DNA of 6,358 nucleotides from Anaerolineae bacterium (GCA_020433785.1 JAGRCC010000394.1:1-6358), one strand, 5' to 3'. Numbered from the stretch's first letter, positions 1 to 5,863 are shown. Program-made: numbers and translations. The notes: generated by a model from the letters alone, not told the origin.

Positions 1-134
1 TCGCCCCAGGCGTCATCTTTCAGCTGCATCCGGCGAATTAGGTTGTCACGCTCATTCTGGCTAATCTCGCCCGCTGTGTGGCGCTGTTTTACGGCTTCAA
101 TTTGGGCTTGAAAGTCGATGAATGGGTTGGTCAT
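1..134 (-). CDS. Small hypothetical protein, N-terminal 44 residues only (runs off left edge)
   Basis: This reading frame was found by translating the minus strand downstream of rimI. It begins MTNPFIDFQAQIEAVKQRH and stays open to the window edge. The visible part is a charged helix-forming stretch with an AGEISQNERDNLIRRM segment, which resembles the short 'G-x-I-[ST]-x-x-E' helical hairpins of SHOCT-like domains. It then reads LKDDAWG at the edge. From memory, Chloroflexota proteins often follow such a segment with a Trp/Tyr-rich 'GxWW..d..TGxW' motif, but that part lies outside the window. The ATG is three bases after the rimI stop, so it is very probably the fourth gene of the tsaE-tsaB-rimI operon and read by ribosomes finishing rimI. 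No clear Shine-Dalgarno precedes it. Function is unknown; the family assignment is tentative. Confidence 0.6.
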   Translation of the reverse strand, partial: MTNPFIDFQAQIEAVKQRHTAGEISQNERDNLIRRMQLKDDAWG

Positions 135-137
135 CGT

Positions 138-716
138 TCAAAGTAATTGGTCTAACTCGATACTTGACAGTTTCGACAGCAGCGTTGTTTTTTGAGCGGC
201 CAAGAACGCTTGATAAGCCGGGGCCGCCAGCGGCGGAGTGGTTAGGATGAGCGCGTCTTCGTTGTCATTATAGTAGGCTTTACGCCGGCCCGCATCCTCG
301 AAGCCGTATTTGCGATAGAGCGATAAAGCCGATAGGTTGGAGGGGCGCACTTCCAACGTCGCGATTTGCCCGCCGGCAGCCTGACCGGCCTCCAGTAAGG
401 CGATAAACAGCCACTCGCCCAAGCCTAAACCCTTCCAGTGCGGCTCGATAGCAATCGTCACGACATGAATTTCGTCGGCCAGCAGCCAGAAACCCGCCAC
501 ACCGATCATTCTGGTCAGCGAAGCATCGCTAGGTGTATCGAACAGGGTAGTCATACGGACCCGCAGGGCTAAATAGTGCGCCAGATGGCTGTTCAACTCG
601 CGCCGGTAATCACGCTGCGGCGGATGAGTGGTATAAGCAGTCGATTCGATGGCGGCTGCCGTCGAAAGATCATCGATTGTTAAAGGTGTAATCTTAAACG
701 GAATAGGTTGGGTCAT
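138..716 (-). CDS. rimI: RimI-type ribosomal protein S18 / protein N-alpha-acetyltransferase (GNAT family)
   Basis: The protein has 192 residues and is a GNAT-fold enzyme transferring acetyl from acetyl-CoA to a protein N-terminus (S18 in E. coli). The acetyl-CoA loop is visible as VVTIAIEPHWKGLGLGEWL (about residues 85-103), a K-G-L-G-L-G version of the Q/RxxGxG motif. It is followed by LEVRPSN..A..LY..YGF (121-139) and the RimI-typical G.R..YY...EDALIL (143-158). Glu122 and Tyr134 sit 12 residues apart, matching the catalytic pair E103/Y115 described for RimI. A longer frame extends upstream inside tsaB, but the ATG at 714-716 is chosen because it overlaps the tsaB stop by one base (TGATG), a classic coupling arrangement, and because homology begins there. 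The protein is longer than E. coli RimI (148 residues). The extra length is a region near 50-75 and a C-terminal tail of about 34 residues. Confidence 0.9.
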   Translation of the reverse strand: MTQPIPFKITPLTIDDLSTAAAIESTAYTTHPPQRDYRRELNSHLAHYLALRVRMTTLFDTPSDASLTRMIGVAGFWLLADEIHVVTIAIEPHWKGLGLGEWLFIALLEAGQAAGGQIATLEVRPSNLSALSLYRKYGFEDAGRRKAYYNDNEDALILTTPPLAAPAYQAFLAAQKTTLLSKLSSIELDQLL

Positions 717-1375
717 CAGATAGATGAGATATACATGGGAACCAGTGCGTCGGGATCGTCCTGACCATCGGCTTCCAGGCGAGTCCGGGCAATTTCGGCC
801 AGATAGCCGGGCCGGCGCAGTCGCTTGGCCGGCGACACCAACTGTACTCTCGGTTGGCCAAGCTGTTGTAAACTTTTGGCCGTTTCTTGATCGATTTCGC
901 CGGTACACCAGGCTGGGCCATTAATTTTTTGGGCCAATTCTTCAACATCGGTCAAAAACGGTTCGACCAGCAGCTGCCATTTGTTTTTCTTCAAGCCATA
1001 GCTGGCGGCTAAAAGACGGCCTCGGCCAGCTTGAGCGATGGCCCAGACCGGCTGCTGGCTGTCTCTAAGCGGATAGGCCGTAATTTCTAACGTCGGTACA
1101 CCGACCACGGCTAATTTATGCGGCAGCGCTAGCCCCTTGGCTACCGCCAGCCCGATGCGTAGTCCCGTAAACGAGCCAGGCCCCAGAGCCACCGTCAGCG
1201 CGGTTAACTGAGGCACCTGTAATTGAGCTACTCTGAGCATGCGCTCTAGACGGGGTAGCAGTTCAACCGTATGGTTTCTGTCGGCGTACCAGGTTTCCTC
1301 AGCAATAAGGCCGTCAGGACTAAGCAGCGCCAGGCCGGCATATTGGGTTGCAGTGTCAATCGCCAGGATCATCAT
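716..1375 (-). CDS. tsaB: tRNA threonylcarbamoyladenosine biosynthesis protein TsaB (YeaZ)
   Basis: TsaB is the inactive ASKHA-fold partner that dimerises with TsaD in the cytoplasmic complex making t6A at position 37 of ANN-decoding tRNAs. The 219-residue product has the family marks: ILAIDTAT at residues 3-10, a HTVELLPRLERML segment (35-47), and the strongly conserved GPGSFTGLRIGLAVAKGLA (65-83). It ends with DALVPMYI, where most relatives have P.YLR. Length is typical of the family. The start is a tandem ATGATG (1373-1375 and 1370-1372); either could be used, and no strong Shine-Dalgarno is present upstream. It lies 115 bp after tsaE, with an inverted-repeat element in that gap, and its stop overlaps the rimI start. 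tsaD is not in the window. Confidence 0.93.
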   Translation of the reverse strand: MMILAIDTATQYAGLALLSPDGLIAEETWYADRNHTVELLPRLERMLRVAQLQVPQLTALTVALGPGSFTGLRIGLAVAKGLALPHKLAVVGVPTLEITAYPLRDSQQPVWAIAQAGRGRLLAASYGLKKNKWQLLVEPFLTDVEELAQKINGPAWCTGEIDQETAKSLQQLGQPRVQLVSPAKRLRRPGYLAEIARTRLEADGQDDPDALVPMYISSI

Positions 1376-1398
1376 TTATTGTATTTATCCAGCAGTCC

Positions 1399-1477
1399 AG
1401 GTGACTGGCACTTAGTCGTATTATGAAGCATTGGTTTCATTTAGCACTGTCCATTTGAGCAAAAGTGCCAGTCACCT
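1399..1477. repeat. Perfect 15-bp inverted repeat flanking a 49-bp interior (palindromic element) in the tsaE-tsaB gap
   Basis: AGGTGACTGGCACTT at 1399-1413 is exactly repeated in inverse orientation as AAGTGCCAGTCACCT at 1463-1477. Inside, GCACT at 1444-1448 can also pair with AGTGC at 1464-1468, and ATGAA/TTCAT (1423-1427/1436-1440) forms a small inner stem, so several folds compete. Neither strand shows a T-run after the outer stem, which argues against a simple terminator. No obvious target duplication flanks it. The terminal-repeat architecture and the GTGAC/GTGCC sequence resemble dispersed REP/MITE-like palindromes of bacterial genomes, but only one copy is present here, so mobility is inference. 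In the transcript it would form a long hairpin between tsaE and tsaB and could affect processing or stability. Confidence 0.75.
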
Positions 1478-1490
1478 CAATCGTTACAAT

Positions 1491-1985
1491 TTATTGAGCA
1501 AAAGCCGCTAATTTAAATTCATTTAATACGTGTGAAAACCGATCGCCGTAGGGGCGCATCACCACCCGGCGTTTGGTATCTTCAAGGTAATACAACTCAA
1601 TGGCCAGATAACTCTTAGGAAAATAGTCCAGCGCTTTGTCGGCCCATTCGACCAGCGTAATGCCATTGCCATAGAGATACTCTTCCAGGCCAAAGGATAG
1701 GCTTTCGGCGGCATCCGCTAGCCGGTATAGATCGATGTGATAGACGGGCAGCCGGCCGCGATATTCGTTGACCAGGGTAAAGGTGGGCGAGATCACCGGA
1801 TCGGTTACGTGTAGACCCTGGCACACGCCCTGAATCCAGCGCGTTTTACCGCTGCCCAGATCGCCTATTAACGCCAGCACGTCACCGGCCTGCAGCAACG
1901 GGGCCAAACGCATGCCCAGCCGGCGAGTTTGGGTTTCGCTGTGACTGATAAAATCTAAAGTGTTCGGTTCTAAAATGGGTGACAT
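1491..1985 (-). CDS. tsaE: tRNA threonylcarbamoyladenosine biosynthesis ATPase TsaE (YjeE)
   Basis: TsaE is a small P-loop ATPase that binds the TsaB-TsaD complex and resets it during t6A synthesis. The 164-residue product carries Walker A GDLGSGKT (residues 41-48), then SPTFTLVNEY (66-75) and the family signature HIDLYRL (83-89), followed by GITLVEWADKAL (108-119), all in the usual order and spacing. A GTG 30 bases upstream (2013-2015) is in frame but abuts the -10 box of the promoter, so the ATG at 1983-1985 is preferred. It has GAGGG four bases upstream. It is the first gene of the minus-strand operon, with tsaB and rimI after it. The length matches typical TsaE proteins. Confidence 0.93.
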   Translation of the reverse strand: MSPILEPNTLDFISHSETQTRRLGMRLAPLLQAGDVLALIGDLGSGKTRWIQGVCQGLHVTDPVISPTFTLVNEYRGRLPVYHIDLYRLADAAESLSFGLEEYLYGNGITLVEWADKALDYFPKSYLAIELYYLEDTKRRVVMRPYGDRFSHVLNEFKLAAFAQ

Positions 1986-1987
1986 AG

Positions 1988-1994
1988 TTCCCTC
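1988..1994 (-). promoter_or_regulatory. Ribosome binding site of tsaE
   Basis: GAGGGAA reads toward the ATG at 1985 on the minus strand, with the GAGGG core four bases from the start codon. It supports this ATG over the in-frame GTG upstream. Confidence 0.6.
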
Positions 1995-2006
1995 ATCTCC
2001 GATAGG

Positions 2007-2035
2007 ATTATACACATTTTAGTAGACAGGGACAA
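2007..2035 (-). promoter_or_regulatory. Sigma70-like promoter of the tsaE-tsaB-rimI operon
   Basis: On the minus strand a -35 box TTGTCC (2030-2035, four of six matches) lies 17 bp from a perfect -10 box TATAAT (2007-2012). Transcription would begin near 2000, leaving a leader of only about 15 bases before tsaE. This placement excludes the longer GTG-started form of TsaE. Confidence 0.65.
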
Positions 2036-2040
2036 AGCCT

Positions 2041-2070
2041 TTGGCAGAATTGAACGATATATGGTAATAT
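2041..2070 (+). promoter_or_regulatory. Candidate promoter of the metallophosphoesterase gene
   Basis: TTGGCA (2041-2046, five of six matches to the -35 consensus) is separated by 18 bp from TAATAT (2065-2070, four of six matches to the -10 consensus). The transcript would start near 2077. The region is very AT-rich, so alternatives are possible. It is divergent from and adjacent to the tsaE promoter. Confidence 0.4.
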
Positions 2071-2086
2071 ATTCTGGTATATATCG
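2055..2086. promoter_or_regulatory. Possible operator: 8-bp dyad in the divergent intergenic region
   Basis: CGATATAT (2055-2062) is matched by ATATATCG (2079-2086), an exact dyad with a 16-bp spacer. It overlaps the candidate -10 box and start site of the plus-strand promoter and lies about 20 bp upstream of the tsaE -35 box. TGGTAATATA (2062-2071) and TGGTATATAT (2075-2084) also form an imperfect direct repeat. A dimeric regulator could bind here, but AT-rich DNA produces such dyads by chance and no regulator gene is adjacent. Confidence 0.3.
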
Positions 2087-2134
2087 AAGATAATTAGGGT
2101 TAGTTCGGTCTTCGGATTCGTTAAAGAGGTCTAT

Positions 2135-2875
2135 ATGCGTTACCTGGTAATTTCTGACGTTCACGCTAATCTAGCTGCTTTTGAAGCCGTACTAGAAGAC
2201 GCAGAAGGGTTGTATGATAAGGTCTGGTGTTTGGGTGATATGGTGGGGTATGGTCCTGACCCTAATGAGTGCGTTGAACTGCTGTTGACGCTTGACCATC
2301 TCTGTATTGCCGGTAACCACGACTGGGCTGTTTTAGGCAAGCTCGATATTGACGATTTTAACCCCGACGCCCGCTTTGCTTCGCTATGGACGCGCGATCA
2401 GCTTAAGGGTAATGTGCGAGACTACTTAGATAATTTACCCATTGCTTTGGTCGAGGAGAACATTTACACGTTAGTTCATGGCAGCCCTCGCCATCCTATT
2501 TGGGAATATATTCTTTACCCCGCTGTAGCTCAACCCAACTTCAAGCATTTTAATACGCTTTACTGTTTTGTCGGCCATACCCACAGCCCGGTAATTTTCA
2601 CCGAGGGCGTCGACGCCAGCGCTACCTGCGATGCCATTGTACCGGATTTTAACAACGGTCCTACGCCGCTCGGCGAGCGCCGCCTAATTCTGAACCCCGG
2701 CAGCATCGGCCAACCGCGTGACGGTGACGCTAGAGCCGCCTACGGCATTTTAGATGTCGAGACCAGCACCTTCGAACATCGACGCGTCTCTTATCCGGTG
2801 GGGGTCACTCAAGAAAAGATGAAGAAATGGGATTTTCCACCCCGTCTGTGGAAGCGTTTAGCCTTCGGCTGGTAA
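2135..2875 (+). CDS. Calcineurin-like metallophosphoesterase (YfcE/MJ0936-type)
   Basis: This is a 246-residue cytoplasmic two-metal phosphoesterase. All metal-ligand motifs are visible in order: D8-x-H10 in ISDVHANL, GDMVGYGP with Asp35, GNHD with Asn61 and His62, HGSP with His115, and GHTH with His148 and His150. NPGSIGQPRDGD (187-198) is the typical C-terminal loop of the family. Relatives act as phosphodiesterases or nucleotide phosphatases, and the sequence does not reveal the substrate. The ATG at 2135 is supported by AAGAGG (2124-2129) five bases upstream. The gene appears to stand alone: it is divergent from tsaE and separated from the next gene by a candidate terminator and a new promoter. 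The C-terminal tail (about 222-246), rich in Lys, Trp and Pro, follows the catalytic core and is of unknown role. Confidence 0.88.
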   Translation: MRYLVISDVHANLAAFEAVLEDAEGLYDKVWCLGDMVGYGPDPNECVELLLTLDHLCIAGNHDWAVLGKLDIDDFNPDARFASLWTRDQLKGNVRDYLDNLPIALVEENIYTLVHGSPRHPIWEYILYPAVAQPNFKHFNTLYCFVGHTHSPVIFTEGVDASATCDAIVPDFNNGPTPLGERRLILNPGSIGQPRDGDARAAYGILDVETSTFEHRRVSYPVGVTQEKMKKWDFPPRLWKRLAFGW

Positions 2876-2969
2876 CAGATGTGATGGCTCTCCCGAGACT
2901 TGGCTGATAAGCCCCTCTGCCTACTTTAGACGAATAAACCATCAGAGTACACAACTAAAGCGTTTGAGC

Positions 2970-3016
2970 TAAATAACCGTTAATGGGTCAATCGTCAATG
3001 GTTATTTAATCTTTTT
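2970..3016 (+). terminator. Candidate rho-independent terminator after the metallophosphoesterase
   Basis: TAAATAACC (2970-2978) pairs exactly with GGTTATTTA (3000-3008), and TTTTT follows at 3012-3016. The stem is AT-rich and the T-run starts a few bases after it, so it may be weak. It lies about 95 bp past the stop codon and just before the promoter of the next gene. Confidence 0.45.
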
Positions 3017-3055
3017 CCCCCGGTATAATGATCGTATGGAACTCGTAGGGTTTGT

Positions 3056-3085
3056 TTGACGTCTATGAGCTTAACCGCATACAAT
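3056..3085 (+). promoter_or_regulatory. Sigma70-like promoter of the DUF4349 gene
   Basis: TTGACG (3056-3061) and TACAAT (3080-3085) each match five of six consensus bases and are 18 bp apart. Transcription would begin near 3092, at the base of the leader hairpins, giving a leader of about 54 bases. A separate TATAAT at 3024-3029 lacks a recognisable -35 box and is less likely. Confidence 0.6.
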
Positions 3086-3091
3086 TAAATT

Positions 3092-3135
3092 GTCCGATAG
3101 CGGTCGGACTCACCCATTTAAAGCTATTATCGGAG
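3092..3135 (+). promoter_or_regulatory. Leader with two mutually exclusive hairpins overlapping the ribosome binding site
   Basis: GTCCGA (3092-3097) pairs with TCGGAC (3104-3109) in a compact hairpin. Alternatively TCCGATA (3093-3099) pairs with TATCGGA (3128-3134), whose 3' arm contains most of the GGAG Shine-Dalgarno (3132-3135), ten bases before the ATG at 3146. The two pairings share the same 5' arm and cannot coexist, so the first would free the ribosome binding site and the second would hide it. The pairings are exact. Regulatory meaning is inference, and the stems are short. Confidence 0.4.
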
Positions 3136-3145
3136 CAGACAAACC

Positions 3146-4126
3146 ATGAAAACTAGAAGATACTTACCATTTTCCGTGCTGACATTTTTGATTATTTTGA
3201 TCGGCCTAACCGGTGTATTGGTTGGATGTAGTGGCGCAGCCAACGAGGCCCCAACCATGGCTTATTCTGAAGCCGGCGACAGCGCCATGCCGCAAAGCGC
3301 ACCGGCCGAAATGGAAGAATATTCGGCCGAAGAGCCCATGCTTTACGCGGATGGCAGCTCAGTGGCGATTGAAGATTTCCTGGGAGCGGCTGTAGCCCAG
3401 GCCCAGGAAACCCGGGTGATCATCTACACCGGCGACATTGCCTTGGTGGTCAAAGACACTCAGACCGCGGTTGATGACATTACCGCGCTGTCGAGCGAAC
3501 TGGACGGCTTTGTGTCCGGCTCCAATGTCTATGAATCAGGCGATGTGCTGCGCGGCAGCGTCACCATCCGGGTGCCGGCCGACCGTTATCAAACGGCGCT
3601 TATCCGGCTGCGAGAAATGGCGCTGCGCGTTGAGCGCGAAAATTCCACCACCCAGGACGTGACTGAAGAGTTTACCGATTTGCAGGCCCGTAAAACCAAC
3701 CTGGAATTTACCGAAGCGGCGCTTCAGCAGCTTTTGGAAGAACGGCAGCGAGTGGGCAGCACCAGCGACATTTTAGAGGTTTACCGCGAATTAACGACCA
3801 TTCGCGGGCAAATTGAGCAGATCGAAGGACGGCTGCGCTATCTGGCTAATCAATCGGCTTTATCGACTATCACCATCCAACTGACGCCCGACGTGCTGTA
3901 TCAGCCGGTAAGCGTGGCCGGGTGGGCGCCGCAGGGTGTGGCTAAGGAAGCCTTACAGGCGTTAGTTGTGGCTTTGCAGGGTGTGGCCAACATCATTATT
4001 TGGGGCCTTGTCTTTATCCTGCCGTTGTTGTTGGTGCTCTTAATCCCGGTGGTGATTGTAGTGTTGATTATTCGTCGCTGGCTAAAGCGTCGCCGCGGAT
4101 TGCCAAAAGCCGCCGCTGAGTCTTAA
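3146..4126 (+). CDS. DUF4349 domain lipoprotein with C-terminal membrane anchor
   Basis: The 326-residue product begins with a basic, hydrophobic signal (MKTRR then VLTFLIILIGLTGVLVG) ending in a lipobox LVGC with Cys28, so export and lipidation are predicted. A flexible Ala/Glu/Met/Pro-rich linker follows (29-88). The DUF4349 domain spans about 89-310: RVIIYTGDIALVVKDT, the conserved VTIRVPADRYQTAL (139-152), TQDVTEEFTDLQARKTNLE (169-187), a coiled coil to about 234, then LSTITIQL (239-246). A transmembrane helix (about 282-309) is followed by a basic tail RRWLKRRRG, which by the positive-inside rule is cytoplasmic. The protein would thus be held at the membrane outer face at both ends. Its molecular role is unknown. 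The start is set by GGAG at 3132-3135. Its stop touches the stop of the convergent gene. Confidence 0.88.
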   Translation: MKTRRYLPFSVLTFLIILIGLTGVLVGCSGAANEAPTMAYSEAGDSAMPQSAPAEMEEYSAEEPMLYADGSSVAIEDFLGAAVAQAQETRVIIYTGDIALVVKDTQTAVDDITALSSELDGFVSGSNVYESGDVLRGSVTIRVPADRYQTALIRLREMALRVERENSTTQDVTEEFTDLQARKTNLEFTEAALQQLLEERQRVGSTSDILEVYRELTTIRGQIEQIEGRLRYLANQSALSTITIQLTPDVLYQPVSVAGWAPQGVAKEALQALVVALQGVANIIIWGLVFILPLLLVLLIPVVIVVLIIRRWLKRRRGLPKAAAES

Positions 4127-5860
4127 CTAATAGGGACGAACCTCATTAGGAGCCGGAGGATTATTAATCTCGTGATACTCACCAACAATTTCAACAATCT
4201 GTTTGTTGGTGTTATCACGAGTGTTTTCTCTTCTTTTCTGCTGGAAGACATCCCATCGTCTGAATATTTCTTCTTGAACTGAACTGGGATTAAATACCTT
4301 CATAAAGGTGAAATTGCCTTCTTTACTGGCGGTTTCAATAACGACATCGCCCAAGTTGATGAGCTTGTAAAAGAAGTTGGGAATGTTGTAGGTAATGCTT
4401 TGAATACTGTCGAAGCTACCTTCGCGAATGTGCTCGCCTTGTAATCGAAAAGCTGAGCTTTCGATATCGGCAATTTTGGTATCACTAACCTTATATATAT
4501 CTCGCCGCCAACTATCATATCTAAACAGATACCAGGAAAACGTGGCCAAGACACTAATAATAAAAATGGATATCCAGATCCAATTTGTCGCCGAAGTAAA
4601 CGGCCATAACCTGAATATACTGGCCAAGAGCAGGTAAAGCGTGATGAGAAAGGCCGACCCCGGCAGAAATATTTGTCGTATCAGAATAAAATAGTGTTTA
4701 CGCCAGATGATCTCTTTGTTGTTGGGCGCCACTACCCTGATGCGCGGCACAAAATAATCAAACGTAAATTTGGGAACAACCACTTTGGGCAGCACGCGAT
4801 GAACGACAATTTTAGGATCGGCGCCATCTTTCGATCGCTCGGCCAGGATGTTTTTCTGCAAGCGTTGGTTGAGCATATCCCTTACCGCTCGCGTGTCGGA
4901 ATGAGCCACCCGTTCCTTGGCCCGCTGCTGCTGTCGTAAAATAATACGGCTCAGATATTGAGCCGACGGCAGGTTATCGACCGCAACGGTCCCAACTGCC
5001 GCTGTTTTGATAAAAATATCATCGACATCGAAAAATAAATCCAGCCAGTTGTGCGACTCAACGGTCACGCTTTGAATTTGGGTCAGAGGAGCTTCGCGCC
5101 GCTCCTCGCCATAAAACAAAATACGTTCGATGTGAACGACCCGTTTGGTGGTTACAATAAAATCATCATTACGCCAGTCAACATAGTGATAAATAATCAT
5201 GAGCACTGAAATAATGATGAATGGCGCGACTAACAGCCCCAATATCCAGCCCGTGGCGGCATCGAAAAGCGACAGGCCGATGATCTCGCCGACAATGAGC
5301 ACGACTACGGGAATAATAAGAATCAGTATGGGACCGGTTAGTTTCGCCAAGAAAGCCAAAAAATGCCTTTTAGCCCACACCACCACGACCTCATCGGGCT
5401 GTTTTCCGGGAAAGTGAATTAAAGCCTTCTCATCATAGCTGCGTTCGATGGTTTCGAAGTAATCTCTTATACCGGGGTCTTGCGTTAGCAGCCAATCAAG
5501 AGTCTTTCGATTAAAAACGGCGACGACCGAGTCTCTCACCGCCTCGACGGTAGCTGACCGGGGCTGATCATTCAAGATAGAGCGGATGCCGATCATCGAC
5601 CCGGTATCCATATAATTGAGCAGCCGAGGCGGTTTGCGTTCGATATCGATGGCGCTAAATTCGCCGCGAATCACCATATAAAACTCATTGTAATCTTGAT
5701 CGCCTTGCTTAAGCAGTTGGGTTCCATGCCAGCAGTACCTTATGCCGGCCTGCTCCGCCAGTTTGGCCGTTTGATCAACATTCAGATGCTCAAAAGCCGG
5801 ATGTTCGTTAAGTAGATTGATTAATTCAGCTACGGCTTCATCTCGATCGATCTTATCCAT
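4127..5860 (-). CDS. Cyclic-nucleotide-binding-like domain fused to two [2 TM + bacterial PH] modules
   Basis: The 577-residue predicted inner-membrane protein has a cNMP-type beta-barrel at about 20-135 (LLKQGDQDYNEFYMVIRGEF, then GSMIGIRSILNDQPRSATVEA). Two similar modules follow. Module 1 has TM helices near 172-194 and 204-226 and a bacterial PH (YdbS/YdbT-like) domain at 227-308. Module 2 has TM helices near 391-416 and 426-446 and a second PH domain at 447-537. The halves align at WRNDDF/WRRDIY, QIQSVT/SIQSIT and DDIFIKTA/GDVVIETA, so the protein contains an internal duplication. In the phosphate-binding cassette the Arg of PRSATV is kept, but the Glu of the usual FGE is Ile here (IGI), so ligand binding is uncertain. 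A charged helical linker (309-381) joins the modules. The ATG at 5858-5860 has AGGAAG (5864-5869) upstream. Role unknown; membrane sensing or envelope homeostasis is inference. Confidence 0.87.
   Translation of the reverse strand: MDKIDRDEAVAELINLLNEHPAFEHLNVDQTAKLAEQAGIRYCWHGTQLLKQGDQDYNEFYMVIRGEFSAIDIERKPPRLLNYMDTGSMIGIRSILNDQPRSATVEAVRDSVVAVFNRKTLDWLLTQDPGIRDYFETIERSYDEKALIHFPGKQPDEVVVVWAKRHFLAFLAKLTGPILILIIPVVVLIVGEIIGLSLFDAATGWILGLLVAPFIIISVLMIIYHYVDWRNDDFIVTTKRVVHIERILFYGEERREAPLTQIQSVTVESHNWLDLFFDVDDIFIKTAAVGTVAVDNLPSAQYLSRIILRQQQRAKERVAHSDTRAVRDMLNQRLQKNILAERSKDGADPKIVVHRVLPKVVVPKFTFDYFVPRIRVVAPNNKEIIWRKHYFILIRQIFLPGSAFLITLYLLLASIFRLWPFTSATNWIWISIFIISVLATFSWYLFRYDSWRRDIYKVSDTKIADIESSAFRLQGEHIREGSFDSIQSITYNIPNFFYKLINLGDVVIETASKEGNFTFMKVFNPSSVQEEIFRRWDVFQQKRRENTRDNTNKQIVEIVGEYHEINNPPAPNEVRPY
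4169..4239 (+). terminator. Terminator of the DUF4349 gene, embedded in the opposing coding region
   Basis: CTCGTGATA (4169-4177) pairs with TATCACGAG (4213-4221), and CACCAACAA (4180-4188) pairs with TTGTTGGTG (4203-4211). That gives 18 base pairs with a small internal bulge and a 14-base loop. On the plus strand a T-rich run follows (4222-4239, including TTTTCTCTTCTTTT). It begins 42 bases after the DUF4349 stop. On the minus strand no T-run follows, so termination is predicted only for plus-strand transcripts. The whole structure lies in codons for the C-terminal tail of the cNMP-PH protein. Confidence 0.65.
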
Positions 5861-5863
5861 AAT

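Noticed and set aside
717..908. N-terminal extension of the rimI frame lying inside tsaB
   Set aside because: Its Arg/Ser-rich sequence has no resemblance to the GNAT family and overlaps tsaB in another frame. The ATG at 714-716 fits both homology and coupling.
1399..1477. The inverted repeat as a rho-independent terminator between tsaE and tsaB
   Set aside because: No T-run follows the stem on the transcribed strand, the loop is long, and tsaB and rimI downstream have no clear promoter of their own.
1986..2015. Longer TsaE starting at the GTG at 2013-2015
   Set aside because: The GTG abuts the predicted -10 box and precedes the likely transcription start. The downstream ATG has a ribosome site.
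2924..2960. CTTTAG/CTAAAG pairing downstream of the metallophosphoesterase
   Set aside because: It has only six base pairs with a 25-base loop and no T-run; a chance pairing is likely.
3024..3029. TATAAT as the main promoter of the DUF4349 gene
   Set aside because: No -35-like hexamer is found 16-18 bp upstream, and it follows directly on the candidate terminator. TTGACG/TACAAT at 3056-3085 is better.
4428..4939. Plus-strand open frames inside the cNMP-PH gene
   Set aside because: They lie antisense to a long, well-supported coding region and show no family motifs or ribosome sites.
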